A DNA stretch of 64,000 nucleotides from Planktosalinus sp963977065 (lineage in GTDB: Bacteria > Bacteroidota > Bacteroidia > Flavobacteriales > Flavobacteriaceae), in the NCBI GenBank assembly GCA_963977065.1, contig CAXBNF010000010.1:28371-92370 (forward strand). The letters run 5' to 3'. Shown here in pieces: positions 37,626 to 46,281 of this stretch. A program made the position numbers and the translations under genes. The notes beneath the pieces were generated by a model that worked only from the letters and a program-made list of their open reading frames with translations, did no database searches and was not told the origin of the DNA. Every line of letters begins with the position of its first letter. Positions within the stretch are counted from its first letter, which is position 1.

Positions 37626-38401
37626 CCGCTGCCGCACGATTGCATCGTGTGGTTTCCTGCACTTATTCCTTCAACCAAAATACTGAAAAACAATAACATT
37701 ATCTAACAACCCCTTACTTTCAGCATAATCTGCCGCACTACTGTAAACATAATCCTCTGGATAATAGACTAAACCAGCATCTACAGGATTGTTATGCACA
37801 TAACTGATTTTTTCGTGAATTACTTTATTGCTCCACAATTCAATGGGTTTGTTATCGTGTCTCCAAAATTGAAAATTATCGACATTTGAAGATTTATCAG
37901 CAGCTTTTTTGAACTGTTCCAATAAAAATTCTTTCCTACTTTCCCTTGGATTTTCCTGAATTGCTTTAACTTTAGCTTTACTGGTGAAACGCTTAAAATC
38001 TCCTAACAAACTTGCAGGATGTAAATCATTGACGCTCCTGAAAACCAAGTGAACATGATTCGTCATTATACACCAAGCAAAAATTTCCATTCCTTTGTTA
38101 CTTTGACAATAAGACAAACTTTCAACAAGTATGTCTTTATACTCATTTCTGGTGAATACATCAAGCCAGTCCACAACGGCGAAACTTACAAAATATAATC
38201 CCTCAGGATTGTGAAATTTATAATTCCTGCTCATGTCATAAAATTACTTAATTTTTTGAGTAACAGCAATTAAAGTAAATTAAATACTAGCAACTATGCG
38301 TTGCACACACGATACTCCCGAAATTTGGAGTATGCAGCAAGCTGGGGGGGAAGGTCGGAACAACAGCACGTGGCACACACGATGCAATCGTGCGGCAGCG
38401 G
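37626..38401 (-). mobile_element. REP/RAYT unit 1
   Basis: A RAYT transposase gene is flanked by inverted REP sequences. The left end reads ccgctgccgcacgattgcat and continues cgtgtgg; the right end is its reverse complement, ending cgtgcggcagcgg. Each end folds through CACGAT/ATCGTG with a 3-nt loop. A second, diverged REP (acgatactcccgaaatttgg and on) lies at about 38300-38335. The whole unit recurs at 39059-39851 in the same orientation. Confidence 0.8.
37671..38234 (-). CDS. REP-associated tyrosine transposase (RAYT, Y1/HUH family), copy 1
   Basis: A 187-residue single-strand-DNA transposase of the IS200/IS605-like Y1 superfamily. The HUH motif is in MTNHVHLVFR (about residues 57-66), and the catalytic tyrosine is probably in KISYVHNNPVDAG near residue 144. 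N-terminal MSRNYKFHNPEGLYFVSF is typical of Bacteroidota members. RAYTs recognise and may mobilise the REP hairpins that flank them, and such REPs are present on both sides. The frame is intact. The 3' part is almost identical to the broken copy at 39104-39687. Confidence 0.9.
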   Translation of the reverse strand: MSRNYKFHNPEGLYFVSFAVVDWLDVFTRNEYKDILVESLSYCQSNKGMEIFAWCIMTNHVHLVFRSVNDLHPASLLGDFKRFTSKAKVKAIQENPRESRKEFLLEQFKKAADKSSNVDNFQFWRHDNKPIELWSNKVIHEKISYVHNNPVDAGLVYYPEDYVYSSAADYAESKGLLDNVIVFQYFG

Positions 38402-38490
38402 GGGGCAGCGGGGGTAATTTATTTTCAAAAATTTAAATGTTTAAAAAATCTCATCAACACATTTGATATTACCTTACTTCATTCTATGTT

Positions 38491-39024
38491 TTATCTACAT
38501 AGTTCCCTAAAATCTTTAACATAAGAAGTATAATCAAAATAAATAAATTGAAGTTTATCCTTTTTTAATTTAAAGACACCCGTCAAAGTATACCCTCCTA
38601 TATCGGCCCGCTCATTTTCAGAATAATATTTTTTGAATTCGTTAGGTATATTATCCTTTTTTATAAGATTTTTCACTTCTGAAAAATTATAAAAACAGAC
38701 TATTTCATTTTGCCTTATTATACAGCCATCCAAAGCTGATTTTAAAGGTAAGGTTTTAGGGTTAAGACCAAAGTGATGATTTACTATGGTGTCGCTATAA
38801 AAGCTGTCCGTTTTTATAGAAACAAACGTTCTGTTTTTTATTTTAAATTTCGAAACATTATAAACCTCAATACTGTTCTCCCTGTATTTTTGCGTGTCGG
38901 TAATAAAACAATTTATAGCCTCCATAAGATTTTCCTCTTCAATGAAATGTTTTGATGAAGAACACCCACCTATCATTAATGAGAAAACTGAAACAGCAAG
39001 CAAATATCTTCTAAAACTTAGCAT
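38491..39024 (-). CDS. unknown lipoprotein between the two RAYT units
   Basis: Not a family I recognise. From the ATG at 39024 the 177-residue protein starts MLSFRRYLLAVSVFSLMIGG with a lipobox cysteine next, so it is a membrane-anchored lipoprotein. The rest is a mixed alpha/beta sequence of about 150 residues with one further internal Cys pair. A longer upstream extension exists in frame but runs into REP DNA and lacks signal-peptide logic. Base composition is more AT-rich than the neighbours. It lies downstream of the RHS gene and another lipoprotein, so it may be an immunity or accessory protein of that locus; this is inference from position only. Confidence 0.6.
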   Translation of the reverse strand: MLSFRRYLLAVSVFSLMIGGCSSSKHFIEEENLMEAINCFITDTQKYRENSIEVYNVSKFKIKNRTFVSIKTDSFYSDTIVNHHFGLNPKTLPLKSALDGCIIRQNEIVCFYNFSEVKNLIKKDNIPNEFKKYYSENERADIGGYTLTGVFKLKKDKLQFIYFDYTSYVKDFRELCR

Positions 39025-39103
39025 ATCTTCTAATTTGTGATGATAATGTTCTTTCCCCCCGCTGCCGCACGATTGCATCGTGTGGTTTCCTGCACTTATT
39101 CCT

Positions 39104-39687
39104 TCAACCAAAATACTGAAAAACAATAACATTATCTAACAACCCCTTACTTTCAGCATAATCTGCCGCACTACTGTAAACATAATCCTCTGGATAATAG
39201 ACTAAACCAGCATCTACAGGATTGTTATGCACATAACTGATTTTTTCGTGAATTACTTTATTGCTCCACAATTCAATGGGTTTGTTATCGTGTCTCCAAA
39301 ATTGAAAATTATCGACATTTGAAGATTTATCAGCAGCTTTTTTGAACTGTTCCAATAAAAATTCTTTCCTACTTTCCCTTGGATTTTCCTGAATTGCTTT
39401 AACTTTAGCTTTACTGGTGAAACGCTTAAAATCTCCTAACAAACTTGCAGGATGTAAATCATTGACGCTCCTGAAAACCAAGTGAACATGATTCGTCATT
39501 ATACACCAGGCAAAAATTTCCATTCCTTTGTTACTTTGACAATAAGACAAACTTTCAACATGTATGTCTTTATACTCATTTCTGGTGAACACACCTGCCT
39601 GCCGGCAGGCAGGTCCAGCAACTCTACTACTGCAAAGCTTACAAAATATAACCCCTCTGGATTATGAAATTTATAATTCCTGCTCAT
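39104..39687 (-). pseudogene. RAYT transposase copy 2, frameshifted by a palindrome insertion
   Basis: From VFTRNEYKDI to the stop, the protein differs from copy 1 by a single residue (IHVES versus ILVES). The N-terminal MSRNYKFHNPEGLYFVSFAV is also present, but between the two parts a 20-bp palindromic insertion adds LPAGRQ and shifts the frame. Without the insertion the frame would be continuous. The short stretch next to the insertion (VVELLD versus VVDWLD) differs at many silent positions, unlike the rest. The HUH and tyrosine motifs remain in the 3' frame, but no proper start precedes them. Confidence 0.85.
39593..39614. repeat. perfect 22-bp palindrome, dispersed-repeat type
   Basis: Each arm is ACCTGCCTGCC and its complement GGCAGGCAGGT, with no loop. 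Read as protein it gives LPAGRQ, a peptide seen scattered in Bacteroidota proteins through insertion of this element. A related form with a 5-nt loop is at 62587-62605. Confidence 0.85.
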
Positions 39688-39959
39688 ATTATAAAAATAC
39701 TTATTTTTTTGAGTAACAGCAATTAAAGAAAATTTATCTATAAAGAATTATGCGTGGCACACACGATGCTTACGAAATTTCGGGAATGCGGCAGCGGAGG
39801 AAGGCCGGGAAACCAGCACGTGGCACACACGATGCAATCGTGCGGCAGCGGGGGGTTTTAGAAATTCAATAACAATTGTGAAAGCTCAAAGTCATGAGAC
39901 TTTGCGCAGCGGGCATCAACACATCTGATATAATATATGAAATATTTTAGAAATTTAAA

Positions 39960-40415
39960 TTAGAATTCCTGATATCCTTTAGTCTTTATCATATTAAAAA
40001 AACGGGGTGGCCCTATTGACATACTTGTTGGTTTAAATTTACCGTTTTGAGAAAAATACAACAACTTATTTTTTGAATCAATTATAATGGTATCGCCTAT
40101 CTTAAAACTTGAAACATGAGTATCATATATTTCTGCTTTACCTTTTTTTATGAGACAATAGTAATTAGCCTGTTTTTCTCTGGGATCGTAAAAGTCCATA
40201 TTTGATTCTATGATATTTACACGAACTATTCCCCTTCCATGATAACCATTACCTATTTTATCATTTAAGGAATAAACCACCCCTTTAAGTTCTAAATTTT
40301 CTATTCCTCGAAAATCCAGCCAAGAGACCTCAGTACGTCCTTCTTTGTCTGAATAGAAAAAATCACAAGAAATAAACAAAATAAATATTAATAAACCTAT
40401 AAACGACTTTCTCAT
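39960..40415 (-). CDS. unknown lipoprotein overlapping the RHS stop codon
   Basis: A 151-residue protein with signal MRKSFIGLLIFILFISC, so a lipoprotein cleaved before that cysteine. The remainder is beta-rich with no known domain. Its ATG overlaps the RHS stop by 1 bp, so the two are translationally coupled. Genes in this position after RHS or polymorphic toxin genes are often immunity proteins. However, the RHS tail here has no toxin domain I recognise, so the role is unproven. Confidence 0.65.
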   Translation of the reverse strand: MRKSFIGLLIFILFISCDFFYSDKEGRTEVSWLDFRGIENLELKGVVYSLNDKIGNGYHGRGIVRVNIIESNMDFYDPREKQANYYCLIKKGKAEIYDTHVSSFKIGDTIIIDSKNKLLYFSQNGKFKPTSMSIGPPRFFNMIKTKGYQEF

Positions 40416-42394
40416 TATTGCCTTTCTATATATTGATATACTGCTTGTCCAACCATAGGGGTAAAACCAACATTATTTAAAAATCTATCAAATCCACTTC
40501 TACTGCTAGTGGGTTTTTCATTACTTAACATAATTGAAGTAGATTCACCCCTACTTGCTGCACCTAAAGTGACTCCTTTCCCAACCCCGAAGTTTAAACC
40601 AACAGAAATTCCAGTCCAGTTTCCAGACTTAAAAGCTGATAAGGAAACCCCTCCCCCTGCCACTGCTTTTACATCTGCACTAACGCCTATTGAGGTAGCG
40701 CTACCAGCAAAAGATTCAGGTTTAGCTAAGGAAACATCAGAACTAGTCATCACAAAAAAGTTGCCTTCAATATTAGCGTTTCCACCTCCTTGTACTCCCG
40801 TTGAACCAGTGGCTTCAGCTTGAGCATAGACATAGTTGTAATCACCATATTCTTCATTAAAAAAATTAACAACTGTTAAACCAGCTGATACTTTTGCTCC
40901 TAAAGTTGCCTTTGCTTCTGCAGAAGCATTTACAGAATAACCTGCTGCTATATTATCGGAATTAACTTCTGATAAACCCAAATCTAATGAAGTGCTTTGT
41001 ACTATATTAAAAGGCACATTTACAGTTCTATCTTCTCCCGCAGTAGGTATAGTAATTTGATTACCATTTTTTCCTCTAATAATAATATCCTCAGGAGCCA
41101 TCCCATCCGGATCAATAAAACGCAATGGATTATTAAAAGCATAGTTATACGGCGAGTGCCTTCTCATCTGTTCAGCAAGCGGGTCGATGTTCATCCATCT
41201 ACCCAGTGCAGGATCATAGTTTCGGGCCCCAAAATCATACATCTCAACACCAAACTCACTTTGCAGCTCTTTTCCGCCGAATTTGTACTTATACCCCGGG
41301 TTTTCAAAAGGAGAAAATGGGATAACAGTATCATCAAAACCTTTTTCATTGTTGAGTTCTTCTTTGCGGTCTATTTTTGTAATATCACTGTTGTAGTGGG
41401 TGTGTTGCAATCCAAAAGGATAATAATGACTCTCATCGAGTATCCCCAGTCCACTGCCCTGAGGATCTTGAGCATAGTTGACTCTTACATTGCCCAAGTG
41501 GTCTTTGTATTGATAGACATAGTCAAAACTAGGGGCACCAGTATCATTGGGTGTGTTTTTGACATAGCCCTCTGGGGTGTGAAAGAATTGCAATACATTG
41601 TCATAGTATTGAAAGCCATGTATATAACGGGTATTTGAGAGGCTGTCGTTATGTTTTACTATTTTCATTAGTTTTTCACCTGTGGCAGCATAAATATATT
41701 CAATATATTTTTGACTGTTACCATCAAAGGTGATTTTAACAGGCAAATTGAGGTGATTGTAAGTAATCGATGAAATGTTTTTTACTGGATCAGCAACCAG
41801 ATTGCCATTGTCGTCATATTCATAATCGACATCTTGTAGAAAATCGGTCAAATAATCCTTTTTAAAACCAGCTGTGTTACCTGATTTATCATTCACTCCA
41901 ATCAAGATGTTAGAATGATCACTTTCATAGTGATAATCCAAATTGTCAATTAGGATTATTTCAGAACTTGAGTCACTTATACCATTCCTCCCCAACTTCA
42001 ATATATTCCCATTTTTATCATAGCTGAGCCACTCGTTATAGTTGTGAGAGACTGGTGCTGAACTATTGGGCTTGCCGTAAATAGCATTGGTGAGGCGATT
42101 CATAGCGTCATATGTATAACCATAACTGCGTTCTACATTATCACTACCACTGCGCCAAAGGGTTTCGGCTATGTTACCGTTGTAAAGGGGATTGACCTCA
42201 CCAATGTAATCCTGATCTGTTGCGGTATAATTAATAGCAAAAGCAAAGAGGTCATCATTTGGGTCTTCTGAATTTTGTAAACTTTTGGTATTGTTGATAT
42301 GGGTTAACCAACCTCTAATGTTGTATTGGTAATCTACTTTTTGTAATGAAGGGGCATTGGGTTCAGGAGCATGGCTAAATACATCACTGCCCAC
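40415..42394 (-). CDS. RHS-repeat protein lacking its N-terminal part
   Basis: Contains YD repeats (YDAMNRLTNAIYGKP, YEYDDNGNLVADPV, YIYAATGEKLMKIV) and the RHS core boundary (YDFGARNYDPALGRWMNIDP, SPYNYAFNNPLRFIDPDG, about residues 390-430). After it comes a variable tail of about 225 residues rich in Gly, Ala and Ser. Full RHS proteins are far longer and begin with a signal peptide. Here an in-frame stop lies two codons before the GTG used as start, and there is no signal. It is therefore a 5'-truncated gene or silent C-terminal cassette. The tail shows no nuclease or deaminase motif I can see. Confidence 0.8.
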   Translation of the reverse strand: MGSDVFSHAPEPNAPSLQKVDYQYNIRGWLTHINNTKSLQNSEDPNDDLFAFAINYTATDQDYIGEVNPLYNGNIAETLWRSGSDNVERSYGYTYDAMNRLTNAIYGKPNSSAPVSHNYNEWLSYDKNGNILKLGRNGISDSSSEIILIDNLDYHYESDHSNILIGVNDKSGNTAGFKKDYLTDFLQDVDYEYDDNGNLVADPVKNISSITYNHLNLPVKITFDGNSQKYIEYIYAATGEKLMKIVKHNDSLSNTRYIHGFQYYDNVLQFFHTPEGYVKNTPNDTGAPSFDYVYQYKDHLGNVRVNYAQDPQGSGLGILDESHYYPFGLQHTHYNSDITKIDRKEELNNEKGFDDTVIPFSPFENPGYKYKFGGKELQSEFGVEMYDFGARNYDPALGRWMNIDPLAEQMRRHSPYNYAFNNPLRFIDPDGMAPEDIIIRGKNGNQITIPTAGEDRTVNVPFNIVQSTSLDLGLSEVNSDNIAAGYSVNASAEAKATLGAKVSAGLTVVNFFNEEYGDYNYVYAQAEATGSTGVQGGGNANIEGNFFVMTSSDVSLAKPESFAGSATSIGVSADVKAVAGGGVSLSAFKSGNWTGISVGLNFGVGKGVTLGAASRGESTSIMLSNEKPTSSRSGFDRFLNNVGFTPMVGQAVYQYIERQ

Positions 42395-42452
42395 CTCTTT
42401 TTATATGAGTTGCTAATGATAGGCGATACAATCGGCGGTACATTTTTAAAAC

Positions 42453-42489
42453 AAAAAATCCCAAAACGTTTGTTTTAAACGGTTTAGGG
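42453..42489 (-). terminator. terminator downstream of the tRNA-Gln repeats
   Basis: On the minus strand, CCCTAAACCGTTT pairs with AAACGTTTTGGG around aaaac with two mismatches, then runs into ATTTTTTG. It would end transcription from the tRNA gene before the RHS fragment. Confidence 0.6.
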
Positions 42490-42501
42490 TTTAGTGAAGT
42501 T

Positions 42502-42715
42502 GGCTCACTAGGGCTTCCCTCGACAAGCTCGGGACAGGCTTCTCGCCAATATTATTTTGAATTTTCCAACAAAAAAAGCCAACTCGTTTTGAAGTTGACT
42601 TTTTTGTTGGCTCACTAGGGCTTCCCTCGACAAGCTCGGGACAGGCTTCTCGCCAATATTATTTTGAATTTTCCAACAAAAAAAGCCAACTCGTTTTGAA
42701 GTTGACTTTTTTGTT
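42502..42715 (-). repeat. two 107-bp tandem repeats containing copies of the tRNA-Gln 3' end
   Basis: Copies start at 42502 and 42609 with an exact 107-bp period, and the tRNA gene begins in the same phase at 42716. Each copy opens with ggctcactagggct (the tRNA acceptor and T-arm end), continues with the dispersed element cctcgacaagctcgggacag, and ends in a hairpin terminator (agccaact / agttgact between A and T runs). The two copies are essentially identical. Confidence 0.9.
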
Positions 42716-42786
42716 GGCTCACTAGGGCTCGAACCTAGACTCTTCTGGACCAAAACCAGACGTGTTGCCAGTTACACCATGAGCCA
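42714..42786 (-). tRNA. tRNA-Gln (anticodon UUG)
   Basis: The minus strand folds into a cloverleaf with acceptor TGGCTCA / TGAGCCA, D-arm around GTGTAACTGGCAAC, anticodon stem CTGG/CCAG with loop TTTTGGT giving UUG, and T-arm CTAGG-TTCGAGC-CCTAG. The discriminator is A and CCA is not encoded. A terminator hairpin follows at 42687-42710 inside the neighbouring repeat. Confidence 0.95.
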
Positions 42787-42948
42787 GTGCTTTTAGCGGT
42801 GGCAAATTTAGTACAAACTTTTTCTTCTACAAACTATTTATTAAAAAAATCCTACTTTAAAAATAATTTCCTCTTTTTTATGTTAACTATAGCTAGATGC
42901 TAAATAAGAATTTTATATGTAAATTCGCCACTTAAAACCTTTACCTTG

Positions 42949-45900
42949 ATGAATAATTTCGACTTCAGAAAATGGAATCTCATCTCCGGATGGCTTGTTT
43001 TTTTTATTGCCTTAACCACCTACTGGCTAACCGCAGAACCAACAATGAGCTTCTGGGATGCAGGTGAATATATCACTACCTCATCAAATCTGGAAGTGGG
43101 CCATCCTCCCGGAGCACCACTCTACCAAATGATTGGAGCATTCTTTTCTCTTTTTGCATCTGATGTATCTCAAATCGCCCTGATGGTGAACCTGGTGTCT
43201 GCTTTTGCAAGTGCATTTACGATACTTTTTATGTTTTGGTCAATAGGAATCATTCTTCAAAATATCATTTCAAAAACCGAAACCCTGGATACTAATAAAA
43301 ATATTTTAATTCTTGGAAGTGCGGCCGTGGGTTCTTTGGCGTTTACGTTTACCGATAGTTTCTGGTATAGTGCTGTTGAAGCAGAAGTCTATGCAATGGC
43401 TTCTTGTATTATGGCGATTCTTTTCTATCTGGCATTACGCTGGGAAAGAGAGATGAATACACCCAGAGGTAACCGTTGGGTTGTTTTAATTGCATTTGTT
43501 GTTGGTCTTTCTTTTGGAGTTCACTTTATGGGATTGTTGACCATCCCGGCAATGGGACTGTTGTATTATTTTAAAAATTACAAAACCGTTACAATTAAAA
43601 ACTTTATTCTGGCACATCTTGCGGTGGTGGGCATCTTACTGTTCATCTTTATGTTTATGTTGCCCATGACGATGCGCTTTTTCTCTGCATCAGAACTGTT
43701 TTTTGTCAACTCCATGGGCTTACCTTTTGATTCAGGCACCGTTATTGCCGGGTTGTTAATGATAGCCCTTTTTTATTTTTTACTAAAATACACCCGAAAA
43801 AAAGGTTTTGTTCAACTGAATACGTTGATGCTTGCATTTCTCTTTATCTTCATAGGCTTTTCAAGCTGGATGATGTTGCCAATCAGAGCAAATGCAGGCA
43901 CTGTCATCAATGAAAACAGACCCAGTGATGCTCAGGAATTACTGGCTTATTACAACAGAGAACAATATGGCTCTCAAAGCCTGCTCTATGATGCTCAGTT
44001 TACTGAAATGTATGCCGGCTATGACAGAAACAATCCTTACAAAGACGATAAACCCAACTATGAAAGAGATGAAACTACCGGTAAATATATAATCGTTAAC
44101 AACTATAAAAATGCCATCCCCAATCTTGACGATGCACATAAAACTTTTCTTCCACGAATGTGGAGCACAGAACATGCTGCCAATTATTTCAACATCGTTG
44201 GTGGCGTTGATTTTAATGTAAAACGAGAATACCGAAGTGAAGAGGCTTTGCTCAATGAAGTTGCTGCCTTCAAACACCGCTTTAGCAGAGGAGAAATTGA
44301 CAGTGAAGAGTACCATGATTTTTTAAGGCAGTTTAGTGACTACCTGGACATAAAAAAACCCTCTTTTGGTCAAAATATGAGGTATCTTTTTCAATACCAA
44401 TTTGGGTATATGTACTGGCGGTATTTTATGTGGAATTTCGCCGGAAGGCAAAACGACGTTCAGGGCAAAAATGATATTTTTGATGGAAACTGGATAAGTG
44501 GCATTAAATTTATCGATGAAATGCGATTGGGTCCACAATCCAACCTTCCCAGCGATGTTGAAAACAACAAAGGCAGAAATACTTATTATTTTCTCCCACT
44601 TATTTTAGGACTTCTGGGCATTGTTTTTCATTATGGTAAAGATAAAAGCAGTTGGTGGGTATTGATGGTATTCTTTCTATTTACCGGTCTTGCTTTAAAG
44701 GTCTATCTTAACGAACGACCATTTGAACCCAGAGAACGTGACTATGCACTGGTGGGCTCCTTTTATGTGTTTGCTATGTGGATTGGTTTTGGGGTGTATG
44801 CCCTTTTTGAAATCATCAAGAAATACTTGCAACCCAAAATTGCTGTCCCTCTGGTAATTGTTGTTGGACTTCTGGCAGCACCCGTTTTACTCGCCTCCCA
44901 AAACTGGGACGACCACGATCGTTCTGATCGCTTCACAGCCTTGGCAATGGCAAAAAAATACCTAGACTCTGTAGATCCCAATGGCATCATATTTACCATT
45001 GGGGACAACGATACTTTCGCCATCTGGTATGCGCAAGGAATAGAAGAATACAGAAGAGATGTGAGGCCCATCAACACCAGTTTATTTAACACAGACTGGT
45101 ATATAGATGATATGAAAAAAGCCGCATTTGAAAGTGCCCCCATTCCGTCACAACTCATACACGAACAATACCGTTACGGCACAAGGGATTATATTATAAA
45201 ACACCCTCAAATTGAAGGTGACGATACACTTTCAATAAAAAGATGGATGGATTGGGTTGCCAACGATGACCCAAGACTAACCGTTGAAATGCAAAGTGGG
45301 CAAATGCTGCAAACGTTTCCTTCAAAAAACATTCGAATTCCGGTTGATAAAGAGGCTGTTTTGCGAAATGGCATTGTTGCAGAAAAAGACGCCCATCTCA
45401 TTTTGGACTACATTGATGTCCACATAAAAAGTGATGTATTGTATAAAAACAGAATGATGATGTTTGACATCATTGCCAATAATAATTGGGAACGACCCAT
45501 TTATTTTACCGGTGGTGCCTTTAATGATGAAGAGTATTTATGGATGAAAGACTACCTCCAACTCGATGGATTGGCATACAAACTTGTCCCAATTAAAACG
45601 CCCGTTGATAAAAGAAATCCTTTTGACATGGGCCGTATAGACAGTGAGAAAATGTATGAGATTGTTAAAGACTGGGACTGGGGAAATTCTGGAAGTTCTG
45701 ATATTTACCACGATCCTGAAACACGAAAAAATGCCATTTCTTATCGAGGTAATATCGCACGACTTGCAGAACAACTCATACTTGAAGAAGAATATGAAAA
45801 AGCAGAAGAAATGCTAGATCTAGCTATGGAAAATATGCCGGTTAAATACTATGGATATTACACCCTTCTTGAGCCTTTTATAACAGGTTATTTTGAAGTA

Positions 45901-46278
45901 AATCAAGAAGAGAAAGGAATTCAGTTGTATAAAGAGGTTGCTAAAACATATCAGGAAAAATTAGATTATTATGGTACTTTTAGTTACACACTACAGCGCA
46001 ACTATCTGGAGACTATTTTAATGGATGTTGAGCGTTACAGAAGTCTTGTGGGCACATTGCTTTACAGTGAAAATGAAGAATTTTTAACTTCAGAAGCTGA
46101 AACTTTTAACAGTTATCTCAAAAAATTTCAACATTTTTATGCTAACGAATTGGAAGATGAAGTGTTTCAAGAGGACAGTCTTGAGGTTGATTTAGAAAAT
46201 CCCCCTATGGACTTTCCTGATGAAGAGACACTTTTAAAGATGATAGATTCTATGGAAAAGGCTATGAATCAAGAATAA
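42949..46278 (+). CDS. DUF2723 multi-pass membrane protein, TMEM260-like
   Basis: The 1,109-residue protein from the ATG at 42949 (a TTG one codon earlier is less likely) has about eleven membrane helices in its first 650 residues. It begins with the DUF2723 signature SFWDAGEYITTSSNLEVGHP followed by PGAPLYQ, and the conserved ERPFEPRERDYALVGSFY lies near residue 590. The C-terminal 450 residues are soluble, with helical repeats near the end (about 940-1040). The family is related to the GT-C glycosyltransferase TMEM260, which O-mannosylates proteins in animals, so a role in protein or surface glycosylation is possible. The deacetylase gene follows 3 bp later. Confidence 0.85.
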   Translation: MNNFDFRKWNLISGWLVFFIALTTYWLTAEPTMSFWDAGEYITTSSNLEVGHPPGAPLYQMIGAFFSLFASDVSQIALMVNLVSAFASAFTILFMFWSIGIILQNIISKTETLDTNKNILILGSAAVGSLAFTFTDSFWYSAVEAEVYAMASCIMAILFYLALRWEREMNTPRGNRWVVLIAFVVGLSFGVHFMGLLTIPAMGLLYYFKNYKTVTIKNFILAHLAVVGILLFIFMFMLPMTMRFFSASELFFVNSMGLPFDSGTVIAGLLMIALFYFLLKYTRKKGFVQLNTLMLAFLFIFIGFSSWMMLPIRANAGTVINENRPSDAQELLAYYNREQYGSQSLLYDAQFTEMYAGYDRNNPYKDDKPNYERDETTGKYIIVNNYKNAIPNLDDAHKTFLPRMWSTEHAANYFNIVGGVDFNVKREYRSEEALLNEVAAFKHRFSRGEIDSEEYHDFLRQFSDYLDIKKPSFGQNMRYLFQYQFGYMYWRYFMWNFAGRQNDVQGKNDIFDGNWISGIKFIDEMRLGPQSNLPSDVENNKGRNTYYFLPLILGLLGIVFHYGKDKSSWWVLMVFFLFTGLALKVYLNERPFEPRERDYALVGSFYVFAMWIGFGVYALFEIIKKYLQPKIAVPLVIVVGLLAAPVLLASQNWDDHDRSDRFTALAMAKKYLDSVDPNGIIFTIGDNDTFAIWYAQGIEEYRRDVRPINTSLFNTDWYIDDMKKAAFESAPIPSQLIHEQYRYGTRDYIIKHPQIEGDDTLSIKRWMDWVANDDPRLTVEMQSGQMLQTFPSKNIRIPVDKEAVLRNGIVAEKDAHLILDYIDVHIKSDVLYKNRMMMFDIIANNNWERPIYFTGGAFNDEEYLWMKDYLQLDGLAYKLVPIKTPVDKRNPFDMGRIDSEKMYEIVKDWDWGNSGSSDIYHDPETRKNAISYRGNIARLAEQLILEEEYEKAEEMLDLAMENMPVKYYGYYTLLEPFITGYFEVNQEEKGIQLYKEVAKTYQEKLDYYGTFSYTLQRNYLETILMDVERYRSLVGTLLYSENEEFLTSEAETFNSYLKKFQHFYANELEDEVFQEDSLEVDLENPPMDFPDEETLLKMIDSMEKAMNQE

Positions 46279-46281
46279 ATC

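Larger units (their letters stand above)
39059..39851 (-). mobile_element. REP/RAYT unit 2
   Basis: Same structure and orientation as 37626-38401, with nearly identical REP ends (ccgctgccgcacgattgcat on the left, the inverse on the right) and a second internal REP near 39755-39797. Its transposase gene is broken by an inserted palindrome. Together the two units bracket one small lipoprotein gene. Confidence 0.8.

Noticed and set aside
39025..39132. Longer start for the lipoprotein at 38.5-39.0 kb
   Set aside because: The extension is REP and RAYT-tail DNA; the internal ATG gives a proper lipobox signal.
37626..39851. REP sequences as CRISPR repeats
   Set aside because: They are paired inverted hairpins flanking RAYT genes, not evenly spaced direct repeats.
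40997..41638. 213-residue open frame on the plus strand opposite the RHS gene
   Set aside because: It is the complement of clear YD repeats and the RHS core; no signal or motif.
42502..42715. Possible CRISPR array
   Set aside because: Only two contiguous 107-bp units with no spacers; they are tandem copies of a tRNA end and terminator.
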